Assembly (NCBI GenBank): GCA_028686345.1
Contig: JAQUCE010000042.1
Location: forward strand, 1-40,820
Direction: 5' to 3'
Source: Kiritimatiellia bacterium
Lineage (GTDB): Bacteria; Verrucomicrobiota; Kiritimatiellia; RFP12; UBA1067
Length of the DNA: 40,820 bases
In this document: piece by piece, positions 32,264 through 39,432 of the stretch
Layout of the letters: each line of letters starts with the position of its first letter
Position numbering within the stretch: position 1 is the first letter of the stretch
The notes under the pieces: model-generated
The model's input: only the letters and a program-made list of their open reading frames with translations
What the model was told of the DNA's origin: nothing
The model's database searches: none
Made by a program: the position numbers and the translations under genes

Positions 32264-32880
32264 GCAAATTAAAGCAAACGTTGCTGGATCCGATCTTCAA
32301 GAATAATCCGATTGGCTTGCAGGTTCTGGGCATCTGCTCAGCGCTGGCGGTGACCAGTAAGCTGGAGACTGTGCTGGCCATGAGTGTGGCCGTGACACTG
32401 GTCACAGGCTTCTCCTCGTTATCGGTCAGCTTGATCCGCAAACATATACCGAGCAGCATCCGGATCATTGTACAGATGACCATTATCGCCTCGCTGGTGA
32501 TTGTGGCGGATCAGGTATTAAAGGCCTATTTCTTTGAAATCTCTAAAAGCATGTCGGTTTATGTTGGGTTGATTATCACCAATTGTATTGTGATGGGGCG
32601 CGCCGAAGGCTATGCCTTGGCCAACACCCCGCTGATGAGCTTTGTGGATGGATTGGGCAATGGCGCCGGTTACAGCGTGGTCTTGATCTTTGTGGGAGTC
32701 TTCAGGGAGCTGTTCGGCTCCGGCACCCTGCTGGGGTTCTCGGTCCTGCCGCTGGTTAAGAACAATGGCTGGTATGAGCCCAACGGCTTGATGGTTCTGG
32801 CTCCGAGCGCCTTTTTCCTGATCGCGATTTTTATCTGGGTTGTACGTACCTTTGACACCACCCAGCAGGAGGCGGAGTAG
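32260..32880 (+). CDS. nqrD: Na+-NQR subunit D
   Basis: 206 aa, six-helix membrane subunit. Together with NqrE it holds the intramembrane iron-sulfur centre. Starts with the typical [25 protein letters not shown] and keeps [14 protein letters not shown]. Overlaps nqrC by ATGA. In most nqr operons nqrE follows at once; here 521 bp intervene. Confidence 0.96.
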   Translation: MSKLKQTLLDPIFKNNPIGLQVLGICSALAVTSKLETVLAMSVAVTLVTGFSSLSVSLIRKHIPSSIRIIVQMTIIASLVIVADQVLKAYFFEISKSMSVYVGLIITNCIVMGRAEGYALANTPLMSFVDGLGNGAGYSVVLIFVGVFRELFGSGTLLGFSVLPLVKNNGWYEPNGLMVLAPSAFFLIAIFIWVVRTFDTTQQEAE

Positions 32881-32895
32881 GGCGACGGTGTCGCC
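32881..32895 (+). promoter_or_regulatory. Hairpin directly after the nqrD stop codon
   Basis: GGCGAC-GGT-GTCGCC is a perfect 6-bp stem adjoining the TAG. It is followed by CTGCTCGAGC, not a T-run, so attenuation or RNA end protection is more likely than full termination. Confidence 0.5.
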
Positions 32896-32916
32896 CTGCT
32901 CGAGCTCTAAAGCTCT

Positions 32917-33050
32917 AAAGCAGCTATCCGCCGCAACCAAATGAATTTATGTGTGTGCGAAAGTTTTTCGCCCTCACTGAAAAGTTAGTGGTTATGAGCC
33001 CGCTGCTACAGTAACAAACGCTGCGCGTTTGGGGAAACAAAGTTTGTTGT
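32917..33050 (+). repeat. R1 dispersed structured repeat, copy 4
   Basis: AAAGCAGC lies 36 bp after nqrD. Perfect hairpin 33015-33021 / 33025-33031 with loop TGC. Short form ending AAAGTTTGTTG, like copy 1. Confidence 0.85.
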
Positions 33051-33130
33051 CCAGCCTTTCCGTGTTCGGCGTAGCTGCGAAGTGCGAAGACGGAAGGCTG
33101 CGCCAAAGAGGGTTATTGAGACGTTGCTGT

Positions 33131-33168
33131 AAAAGTGATAATGGAGTAGTGCAAGCATCTTGCTTGCA
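33131..33168 (+). repeat. R6 short hairpin repeat, copy 1
   Basis: ATGGAGTAGT followed by GCAAGCA-TCT-TGCTTGC (7-bp stem). Matches 37823-37860 with very few differences. Confidence 0.8.
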
Positions 33169-33205
33169 AAAAACATTTTCATTCAACAACTTATGAAGAT
33201 GGTTG

Positions 33206-33249
33206 TCTGAACTTCTTGTTTTTTTGACAGGAGTTGAGATAGTAGCAAC
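33206..33249 (+). repeat. R7 short repeat upstream of nqrE
   Basis: Shares CTTGTTTTTT, GACAGGAGTTGAGA and TAGCAA with 26305-26351. It contains TTGACA, but no convincing -10 box follows at 16-18 nt. Confidence 0.6.
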
Positions 33250-33287
33250 TAAAGTTCTAAAGTGCGAGAGTTGTAAAGTGATTGCAG

Positions 33288-33355
33288 ACGTTAAACCTGA
33301 AACGTTAAACCTGAAACGTTAAACCTGAAACGTTAAACGTTAAACCTTAAACCTG
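33288..33355 (+). repeat. 14-bp tandem repeat before nqrE
   Basis: Three exact copies of ACGTTAAACCTGAA (33288-33329), then degenerate copies to about 33355. It ends about 45 bp before the nqrE start. Confidence 0.9.
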
Positions 33356-33401
33356 TTGCCAATGACATTGAATGACTTAACCTTTACGGAAGGTTTTAAT
33401 T

Positions 33402-34010
33402 ATGAATGGATTGATTGATATTTTTGTGCGCTCGATCTTCACGGAGAATATGGCGCTGAGTTTCTTCCTGGGAATGTGTACCTTCCTGGCGGTCTCCAAG
33501 AAGGTCAAAACCTCTATGGGTTTGGGCGCGGCGGTGGTTGTGGTGCAGGTCATCACAGTGCCGGTGAATAACCTTCTTTTCAATTACATCCTAAAGGAGG
33601 GCGCCTTGGCCTGGCTCTCGCCCTCGCTCTCCAATCTTGACCTGGCTTTTATCGGGCTGATCACCTATATCGGTGTGATTGCCGCCATGGTGCAGATCCT
33701 TGAGATGACGCTCGACCGCTATGCGCCGACTCTTTACAACGCGTTGGGCATCTTTCTGCCGCTGATCACCGTGAACTGCGCGATTCTGGGTGGAACCCTG
33801 TTTATGGTGGAGCGCAATTACACCTTTACCGAGAGCGTGGTCTACGGCGCAGGCTCAGGGATTGGTTGGGCGTTGGCCATTGTCCTGCTGGCAGCAATCC
33901 GTGAGAAACTGAAATACTCACATCCGCCAGCCGGTTTACGCGGGCTTGGGTTGACTTTCATTATCACAGGGCTGATGGCCATTGGGTTTTTAGCATTTTC
34001 AGGAATGTAA
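33402..34010 (+). CDS. nqrE: Na+-NQR subunit E
   Basis: 202 aa, six-helix membrane subunit paralogous to NqrD. Begins with the family pattern [29 protein letters not shown] and keeps [11 protein letters not shown] and [25 protein letters not shown] lies about 10 nt upstream. nqrF starts 2 bp after the stop. Because repeats separate it from nqrD, it may need its own promoter. Confidence 0.96.
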   Translation: MNGLIDIFVRSIFTENMALSFFLGMCTFLAVSKKVKTSMGLGAAVVVVQVITVPVNNLLFNYILKEGALAWLSPSLSNLDLAFIGLITYIGVIAAMVQILEMTLDRYAPTLYNALGIFLPLITVNCAILGGTLFMVERNYTFTESVVYGAGSGIGWALAIVLLAAIREKLKYSHPPAGLRGLGLTFIITGLMAIGFLAFSGM

Positions 34011-34012
34011 GC

Positions 34013-35230
34013 ATGAACGAAATAATTTTTGGTGTCATATTCTTTACAGTCATTATTCTGGTGCTGGTCTGTTTGATCCTGCTGGCGCGCAAGGGGCTGG
34101 TGCCGAGCGGTAATGTGACCATTACCATCAATAAGGAGAAAAAATTTGAAGTGCCCATTGGCGGTAAGTTGCTGGGGGTGCTCTCCAGTCAGCAGGTCTT
34201 TGTGCCCTCGGCCTGCGGTGGCGGCGGCACCTGCGGACAATGCAAGGTCAAGGTGCTCTCCGGCGGCGGGGTGCTGCTGCCCACCGAGGAGGGGTGTATC
34301 ACTCGCAAAGAGGCCAAGGCCGGAGTGCGGCTGAGCTGCCAGGTTGCGGTCAAGGAGTCGATCGAGATTGAGGTGCCCGAGGAGGTCTTCGGAGTCAGAA
34401 AGTGGGAGTGTGAGGTGATCAGCAACGATAATGTGGCCACCTTTATCAAAGAGCTGGTTGTCACGCTGCCCGAGGGCGAGCATGTGCCCTTCCGGGCTGG
34501 CGGCTACATTCAGATTGAGTGTTCGCCGCACACAGTCAAATACGCTGATTTTGAGATTCCTGAGAAATTCCGCGCAGACTGGGATCACTATAACATGTGG
34601 CAGTATGAGTCCAAGGTCACTGAGGAGGTCTACCGCGCCTACTCCATGGCCAACTATCCGCTGGAGGAGGGGATTATCAAGCTGAATATCCGCATTGCAT
34701 CACCACCGCGGGGCACCAGCTACCCGCCGGGGATCATGTCCTCATACCTCTTCAGCTTGAAGCCGGGCGATCGCGTGACAATCTCCGGTCCGTATGGCGA
34801 TTTCTTTGCCCGCGAAACTGATAAAGAGATGGTCTTTATCGGTGGCGGCGCAGGCATGGCACCAATGCGCTCGCATATCTTTGACCAGTTGAAGCGCATT
34901 CATACCAAGCGCAAGATGAGTTTCTGGTATGGCGCGCGCTCTAAGAAAGAGATGTTCTATACCGAGGAGTTCGATGCCCTGGCCGCCGCGAATCCCAACT
35001 TTACCTGGCATGTGGGGCTCTCCGAGCCGCTGCCGGAGGATCAGTGGGAGGGCTTCACCGGGTTTATTCATCAAATTCTGCATGATGAGTATCTCAAGGA
35101 TCACGAGGCGCCGGAGGATATCGAATACTATCTTTGTGGTCCATCAATCATGAACCAGTGCGTGATCCAAATGCTGCTGGATCTTGGTGTGGATGCGGAT
35201 GATATTATGCTCGACGATTTTGGAGATTGA
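34013..35230 (+). CDS. nqrF: Na+-NQR subunit F (NADH dehydrogenase subunit)
   Basis: 405 aa, the electron entry point. An N-terminal membrane helix ([18 protein letters not shown]) precedes a ferredoxin domain with 2Fe-2S ligands Cys68, Cys74, Cys77 and Cys109. The reductase part has the FAD motif RAYSMAN near residue 205, [16 protein letters not shown], and the NADH site [12 protein letters not shown]. The C-terminus ([10 protein letters not shown]) is as expected. Its last bases carry GGAG, 7 nt before the next short gene. Confidence 0.96.
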   Translation: MNEIIFGVIFFTVIILVLVCLILLARKGLVPSGNVTITINKEKKFEVPIGGKLLGVLSSQQVFVPSACGGGGTCGQCKVKVLSGGGVLLPTEEGCITRKEAKAGVRLSCQVAVKESIEIEVPEEVFGVRKWECEVISNDNVATFIKELVVTLPEGEHVPFRAGGYIQIECSPHTVKYADFEIPEKFRADWDHYNMWQYESKVTEEVYRAYSMANYPLEEGIIKLNIRIASPPRGTSYPPGIMSSYLFSLKPGDRVTISGPYGDFFARETDKEMVFIGGGAGMAPMRSHIFDQLKRIHTKRKMSFWYGARSKKEMFYTEEFDALAAANPNFTWHVGLSEPLPEDQWEGFTGFIHQILHDEYLKDHEAPEDIEYYLCGPSIMNQCVIQMLLDLGVDADDIMLDDFGD

Positions 35231-35232
35231 TC

Positions 35233-35397
35233 ATGACCACGCTTTTAGTAATTTTATTTGTTTACCTCTGCTTTGTTTTTTTCATGGCAGTGGTTTTCAA
35301 GGCCAAAAAACTCAAGGCCAGCAAGAATAATGTCGAGACCTTCTGCTGCGGAAAATGCGGTACCTGTGAGGATAAAGATCAGCCGCCGGCGCCATGA
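35233..35397 (+). CDS. Small Cys-rich membrane protein, possibly NqrM-like
   Basis: 54 aa: one N-terminal membrane helix (LLVILFVYLCFVFFMAVVF), a basic patch, then FCCGKCGTCEDK with four Cys as C-C-x2-C-x2-C. It is coupled to nqrF (GGAG inside the nqrF end, 2 bp between stop and ATG). NqrM (DUF539) is a similarly small, one-helix, four-Cys protein, often next to nqrF, that helps place the iron centre in NqrD/E. Size, topology and position fit, but the Cys spacing differs. A FeoB-associated Cys-rich membrane protein is the main alternative by pattern. Confidence 0.7.
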   Translation: MTTLLVILFVYLCFVFFMAVVFKAKKLKASKNNVETFCCGKCGTCEDKDQPPAP

Positions 35398-35509
35398 GCT
35401 AGCTGCAAAGCTGCGCTTGCCTTTGGTAAGCGGCTAGATCCGCGCCCGGCGCGGCGGAGTGGAGAAGTGCGCGAATCGAAGCGGTCGCGCCTTTTGTGAA
35501 GTAGCAAGG

Positions 35510-35690
35510 CAGGTCCGATTCCCAATCGGACATGCACGGTTGAAAACCGGAGCCGCTGAGCTCTGCTGCGCCGCCGATTGACGATAACGGCGACGATGCT
35601 GGTTGACGAGCCCACGCATGCTCCCAATCGTCGGTCAACATCGTCGCACAACATCGTAAACCAATGTCGCCCGTAGAGCGACTACACATG
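35510..35690 (+). repeat. R2 REP-bearing repeat, copy c
   Basis: Aligns with copy b: TTGACGAT, GGCGA, then a stem (35595-35609 with 35628-35642) kept by several G-U pairs despite base changes, then GTCGC/GCGAC (35666-35682) and ACTACAC. A TCCGATT/AATCGGA hairpin (35515-35530) precedes it. Confidence 0.75.
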
Positions 35691-35721
35691 CGCTGCACCC
35701 CGGAGTGCAATGGTTGCCGTT

Positions 35722-35752
35722 CGGTGTAGTAGCCGCTCTGTGAGTGGCATAC
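35722..35752 (-). repeat. R2 REP-like hairpin, copy d (inverted)
   Basis: The REP part only, in the opposite orientation to copy c: GTGTAGTA followed by GCCGCTC-TGT-GAGTGGC on the plus strand, a 7-bp stem with one G-U pair. Copies c and d face each other about 40 bp apart, as in a BIME-like pair. Confidence 0.7.
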
Positions 35753-35872
35753 TGCAACAGGCATGTGAAGGGCGCGCCCCGGGGTGTAGATTTGCTTCCA
35801 GCATGTCCGCCGTAGCCTTGGCGAAGGAGGATGAAGCAATTAGCGGACACCGAGTGTTTGTTCGTCAAAGGC

Positions 35873-35929
35873 GCGCAGCAAGGAAGTCGTCCGCTATGCG
35901 GGCGGCTACCGGGCGGCAAGCGAATGATC
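35873..35929 (+). repeat. R3 repeat, copy 2
   Basis: Matches 17481-17537: GCAAGGAAG, CGCTATGCGGGCG and GCGAATGAT in the same order and spacing. Confidence 0.75.
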
Positions 35930-36111
35930 ATGGCACGCGATTTGGTCAGCCGCAGAGCAGCTGACCTCCTCCATCAGAACTGTTGGCTGTTGACTGTTAC
36001 TTGGTATTAATTGTGCGCCATAACGCGGGTCGGTATCAGCGTCGGCATCGGTATCGAAGTGCGTGCGAGGTCGACCCAGATGCCGAGGCAGCCGACCGCC
36101 AAGTTACCTCA

Positions 36112-36606
36112 TCAATTCTGTGCAGCTGGTTGGTCTTCGACCTCTGAACTCTTGTTCGTGGTGCCGAGGAACTCGTCCAGCATCAATTCCAGCGGGGATT
36201 TGGGTTCATCCTCTTGAAAGGTCAGAGGAGCGGCACCGGCAATGCGCGGGGTGGCTGCTTGCTCGGGCAACTGGAGAATCTTTTTGGAAGAGAGATTAAA
36301 AATCAGCGCGTATCTGCTCCACCAGGGGGTGTAGGGGTAACCGTTGCCAGTGAAGCTGCCGTATGAGTATCCTAAGCTCAAGCCGCCATAGGGCTGTGAA
36401 AGGCTGAAATCGCTGGTTGAAACATAGTAGTAGCGGGTGTTTCGCAAGCCGTCGTAGTGAGCGTTTTGATAGCTATGGTAGTAGGGATCAGCGGGGAAGG
36501 GATAGGATTCGTAACGCCAGGGCTCGTAATAGAAGTAGTCGCTCTCCTCGTCAGCCGGCAGGCAACAAGCAGTGAACAGTACAAATAATGTGAGCAACCT
36601 TTTCAT
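36112..36606 (-). CDS. Small Tyr-rich secreted protein or lipoprotein of unknown function
   Basis: 164 aa from the ATG at 36606. The upstream ATG at 36615 overlaps a TATAAT box and is unlikely to be transcribed. A signal sequence (KRLLTLFVLFTACCLP) could be a lipoprotein signal cut before the first Cys. The first half is very rich in Tyr and aromatic residues (DYFYYEPWRYESYPF, HYDGLRNTRYYY, SLGYSYGS), suggesting repeated beta-strands or surface exposure; the second half is an acidic tail with a helix (SPLELMLDEFLG). No family recognised. Confidence 0.6.
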   Translation of the reverse strand: MKRLLTLFVLFTACCLPADEESDYFYYEPWRYESYPFPADPYYHSYQNAHYDGLRNTRYYYVSTSDFSLSQPYGGLSLGYSYGSFTGNGYPYTPWWSRYALIFNLSSKKILQLPEQAATPRIAGAAPLTFQEDEPKSPLELMLDEFLGTTNKSSEVEDQPAAQN

Positions 36607-36613
36607 GAGAGCC

Positions 36614-36643
36614 ATTATAAGGCATTCTTTAGATTTTTGTCAT
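36614..36643 (-). promoter_or_regulatory. Sigma70-like promoter 7 nt before an ATG
   Basis: On the minus strand: ATGACA (36643-36638), an 18-nt spacer, TATAAT (36619-36614), then 7 nt to the ATG at 36606. This predicts a leaderless or nearly leaderless mRNA, as for the DUF502 gene. An inverted TTATAATGGCTC-type copy at 36646-36659 flanks it. Confidence 0.5.
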
Positions 36644-37638
36644 GTGTTATAATTGGCTCGTAAAAAGTGCGCGAATACGCAAGTTAAAGAGATGGCAACT
36701 ATGGCTTCAACATAAAGAATGGAACTAGGATACGCGCCGAAACTCGCGCCATCAACACTGTTTGTAATTGTCTGGCCAGTGATCGGCAACGGTGTGTCGT
36801 TGGCCGATGGAGTGGCTGTTGCCCAGACGCGGAGTTGCGCGCTACCCGGTAGAGAGAGAATCAGATGGCCGGGGATCAGCAGATCGGTCTTGAGCTCAAC
36901 CTTGCGCAGGGTGTTGGCGGCAACCGGCATGGCCCAACCGTGTTCCGTAAGGCTGGACGCTGCGGCATAGTCGGCTGCATCAATTGTGTTATCAAAGTTC
37001 AGATCGCCAAACATGCGCAGGCTGAAGATTGTATGTTGGTTCTGGCGTAGATTTCGTTGTCTTCAGTCCAGCCCCAGATAATTTGATCGCCACCAACTGT
37101 GGTGCTTGCGAAAAGCCCTTCTACATAGACATCATCGCCGCGACCAGCAGAGGTGCATTGTGCGGTCTTGGCAGCATCACCCCATGTCTTCAGGTGCGGG
37201 GAACAATAGATGCGCGTGACAGTGATAGACGCACTCGGGTTACGCGAGGGGCAGGGACAGTATCCGCCAGTGTAAGGTGAAAATGGATAGATTTTTATAA
37301 AATCGTCATCGCGCTCACGCCGTCGCTGTCGTATAAATCCAGCACACCATCTTCGTCATCATCATCATCATCATCATCATCATTGTTGTTGACAGCCAGA
37401 GGGTGACCAGCGTCTTTTGGATATTGTGTTGTTGGCGAACCGTGGTCGCACTCCGGTTGGCCGGGATAATCAAGCGCGCATGAGATATTGGTCATCCTTG
37501 CGTCCGGAGCGGAGACAGCTCCGTTATTCAACCATATCCATTGGTTAACACCCTCCAGTTCGGGTGTGACCACAGCTTCAACTCTCCCGGCGTAAAAGCA
37601 AAGTTCGACTTGTCCGGGCATAGCTATTGCAAAACCTG
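36640..37638 (-). pseudogene. Frameshifted remnant of a secreted protein with a dockerin-like motif
   Basis: Three consecutive minus-strand segments in different frames read as one protein. 37638-37300 ends in an Asp run and EDGVLDLYDSDG. About 37305-37045 continues with RERDDDFIKIYPFSPYTGG and ends near TEDNEIYAR. About 37045-36640 gives HTIFSLRMFGDLNFDN and TIDAADYAAA, an EF-hand/dockerin-like loop, then a beta-rich tail. So two single-base frameshifts, near 37305 and 37045, break the gene. The 5' end is missing and abuts R1 copy 5. Sequencing error cannot be excluded, but no intact start or signal peptide exists. Confidence 0.7.
37353..37383 (-). repeat. GAT triplet microsatellite encoding an Asp run
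   Basis: A run of ATC triplets on the plus strand gives nine consecutive Asp in the gene remnant, followed upstream by Asn triplets. It probably expanded within an Asp-rich calcium-binding loop. Confidence 0.85.
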
Positions 37639-37647
37639 AAGCCGGAA

Positions 37648-37765
37648 GCGTGCTCTTTGTTTTCTGGTCGGTTATTGAGAAGTTACCTTCGGTTCCCCAA
37701 ACGCGTAGCGTTTGTTACTGCAGCAGCGGGCTCTTAACCATAAACTTTTCAGTATGAAAGCTGCC
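37648..37765 (-). repeat. R1 dispersed structured repeat, copy 5 (inverted)
   Basis: The only copy in minus orientation. Hairpin 37698-37704 / 37708-37714 with a three-base loop; GCAGC at 37764-37760 can pair with GCTGC in the core. Long form with GGTAACTTCTCAATA and CAAAGAGCACGC at its 3' end. Confidence 0.85.
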
Positions 37766-37822
37766 GCGCCTGAGAGCAAAGATCTTTGATCAGCGCGGCT
37801 GCCAATGCAGCAATTCTAATGT

Positions 37823-37860
37823 AAAAGTAAAAATGGAGTAGTGCAAGCATCCTGCTTGCA
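37823..37860 (+). repeat. R6 short hairpin repeat, copy 2
   Basis: ATGGAGTAGT and GCAAGCA-TCC-TGCTTGC, as at 33131-33168; only the loop and a few flanking bases differ. Confidence 0.8.
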
Positions 37861-38009
37861 GCTACTTTAAGAAATGCAACCATCCTACAGTGTAAGCTAC
37901 TCTCTGTCAGCTGCCCGCTTTGGTGGCCGTGTGACTTCTGAATTCTATCTTCTGTCTTCTGTATCCTGCATGTTTATGGTATTTTTAGTGAAATAAAGGG
38001 AGGAATTGT

Positions 38010-39347
38010 ATGTCCGTCAGTGTTGGTTTTATCAGTTTAGGGTGCGCCAAGAATCTTGTTGATTCACAGATTATGGCTGGTTATTTAAAATCCGGGGCAG
38101 TTGAATTGGCAGCCGCGCCGGAGAGCGCGGATATTATTCTAATCAATACCTGCGCGTTTATCGACCTGGCCCGCGAAGAGGCCACGGAGACAATCTTAAG
38201 CGCCTGCGCGCATAAAGCCAATGGTGATTGCCGGGCGGTGATTGTGACAGGCTGCATGGTGCAACGCTACCGCGAGCGGCTGGCTGAGGTCTTTCCTGAG
38301 GTGGATGGTTTTCTTGGAGTTGATGAGCTGGATCAGATCGTGCCGCTGGTCGAGCAGGTGGCAGCCGGCAAGAGTCAGGTGCTGATGGCAGCCGCGGGCG
38401 CGGCGCACCGCAATTTTGATCCGCTCTATCCCACCCTGCTCTTCACTGGTGGCCCGTTTGCGTATCTCAAGATCTCCGATGGCTGCAACCATCGCTGCGC
38501 CTACTGCGCAATACCTGAGATCCGCGGCAATTTCCGCTCCCGTAGTGACCGCGCCATCCTGGAGGAGGCGCGGCGTATGGTCGAGGCTGGTGTGCGGGAG
38601 ATTAATGTTATCTCACAGGACACCCTGAACTACGGTGCCGACAGCCTGGAGCTGCCGTCGATTGAGTCGCTGCTGCAACAGATTGACCAGATTGAGGGTG
38701 ATTTCCGTGTCAGGCTGCTCTACAGCTACCCATCCAGTGTCACTCCCGAGCTGCTTGAGCTGCTCAACACCAGCCGGCATATCTGTAAATATCTGGATCT
38801 GCCGGTGCAGCACAGCCACCCCGAAATTCTGCGCGCCATGAACCGTGCGGCCGCGGTTGACGCCACCCAGGATCTAACCGCACGGCTGCGCGCGGCTGTG
38901 CCGGGCATTGTGCTGCGCACCACCTGCCTGGTTGGCTTTCCCGGTGAGAGCGAGGCGCATTTTGAGCACCTGCTGCAATATGTGAAACGCTCAGAGTTTG
39001 ATCATCTGGGGGTTTTTGTCTACTCGCCTGAGGAGGACACCGCCGCATTCGGGATGGAGGATCTGCCGGATCTGGAGGTGGCTGAAGAGCGCTGCGAGCG
39101 GCTGATGGCGCTCCAGGCCCAAATAGTGGAAAAAAAATTGCGCTTGTTGATCGGGCGGGAGGATGAGCTGTTGCTTTTACGGCAGGAGGGTGAGCTGTGG
39201 TATGGACGCCTGCCGCGTCAGGCCCCGGATGTGGATGGTGAAACCATGGTGGCAGGGCTCCCGGCAACTGCCCGGGTTGGCGACCGTGTGCTGGTGACAA
39301 TTACCGGATTTGATGAGTATGACCTGGAGGCCGCGTTTTTGGGATGA
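38010..39347 (+). CDS. rimO: Ribosomal protein S12 methylthiotransferase RimO
   Basis: 445 aa. RimO adds a methylthio group to an Asp of ribosomal protein S12. The N-terminal UPF0004 domain has cluster ligands Cys12 (SLGCAKNLVDS), Cys48 (INTCAF) and Cys82 (VTGCMV). The radical-SAM motif CNHRCAYC gives Cys159, Cys163 and Cys166, followed by AIPEIRGNFRSR, the RimO signature that separates it from MiaB. A C-terminal TRAM domain ends in FDEYDLEAAFLG. GGAGG precedes the ATG. The last codon and TGA lie in an R4 repeat shared with 17955-18000. Confidence 0.96.
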   Translation: MSVSVGFISLGCAKNLVDSQIMAGYLKSGAVELAAAPESADIILINTCAFIDLAREEATETILSACAHKANGDCRAVIVTGCMVQRYRERLAEVFPEVDGFLGVDELDQIVPLVEQVAAGKSQVLMAAAGAAHRNFDPLYPTLLFTGGPFAYLKISDGCNHRCAYCAIPEIRGNFRSRSDRAILEEARRMVEAGVREINVISQDTLNYGADSLELPSIESLLQQIDQIEGDFRVRLLYSYPSSVTPELLELLNTSRHICKYLDLPVQHSHPEILRAMNRAAAVDATQDLTARLRAAVPGIVLRTTCLVGFPGESEAHFEHLLQYVKRSEFDHLGVFVYSPEEDTAAFGMEDLPDLEVAEERCERLMALQAQIVEKKLRLLIGREDELLLLRQEGELWYGRLPRQAPDVDGETMVAGLPATARVGDRVLVTITGFDEYDLEAAFLG

Positions 39348-39388
39348 AATACCCTTATCCATTCGCGGAGATTCGCGGGTAAAAAAAT
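39341..39388 (+). repeat. R4 repeat containing the rimO stop codon
   Basis: GGGATGAAATACCCTTATCC, TTCGCGGAGATTCGCGGG and an A-run match 17955-18000 in order and spacing. The match begins at GGGATGA, which holds the final Gly codon and stop of rimO. It fills most of the 85-bp gap between the converging genes. Confidence 0.85.
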
Positions 39389-39432
39389 CTGAGAACTCTA
39401 CATTCAAGTTACAGGCACGCCCTTGCGCTCCA

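Larger units (their letters stand above)
32881..33401. other. Repeat-filled gap splitting the nqr operon
   Basis: Contains no gene. In order: a hairpin just after the nqrD stop, R1 copy 4, an imperfect inverted repeat (33052-33063 with 33091-33101, AGCCTTTCCGT type), R6, R7, and a 14-bp tandem repeat just before nqrE. Confidence 0.75.
35398..36111. other. Repeat-rich gap after the nqr operon
   Basis: About 700 bp without a credible gene. Holds R2 copies c and d and R3 copy 2. Bases 35935-36110 show no recognisable structure. No clear terminator for the nqr operon was found. Confidence 0.65.
37622..38009. other. Gap upstream of rimO
   Basis: Holds R1 copy 5 (minus), R6 copy 2 and an AT-rich tract with TTCTATCTTCTGTCTTCTG (37942-37960). 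No clear rimO promoter was seen. Confidence 0.6.

Noticed and set aside
33288..33355. Possible CRISPR-like or iteron array upstream of nqrE
   Set aside because: The 14-bp units are contiguous with no spacers, and no cas or replication gene is near; it is a simple tandem repeat.
29063..35230. RNF complex instead of NQR
   Set aside because: NqrA-specific and NqrF-specific sequences (ferredoxin plus FAD/NADH domains with RAYSMAN) and the A-F order identify NQR; no RnfB or RnfC is present.
37295..37621. A free-standing 108-aa Asp-rich protein
   Set aside because: Its ending (VSAMTIL) is out of register; the sequence continues in another frame as RERDDDFIKIYPF, so it is part of a frameshifted remnant.
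39348..39432. A bidirectional terminator between rimO and the converging hydrolase gene
   Set aside because: The CGCG/CGCG stem before the A-run is only 4 bp and belongs to the R4 repeat; too weak to call.
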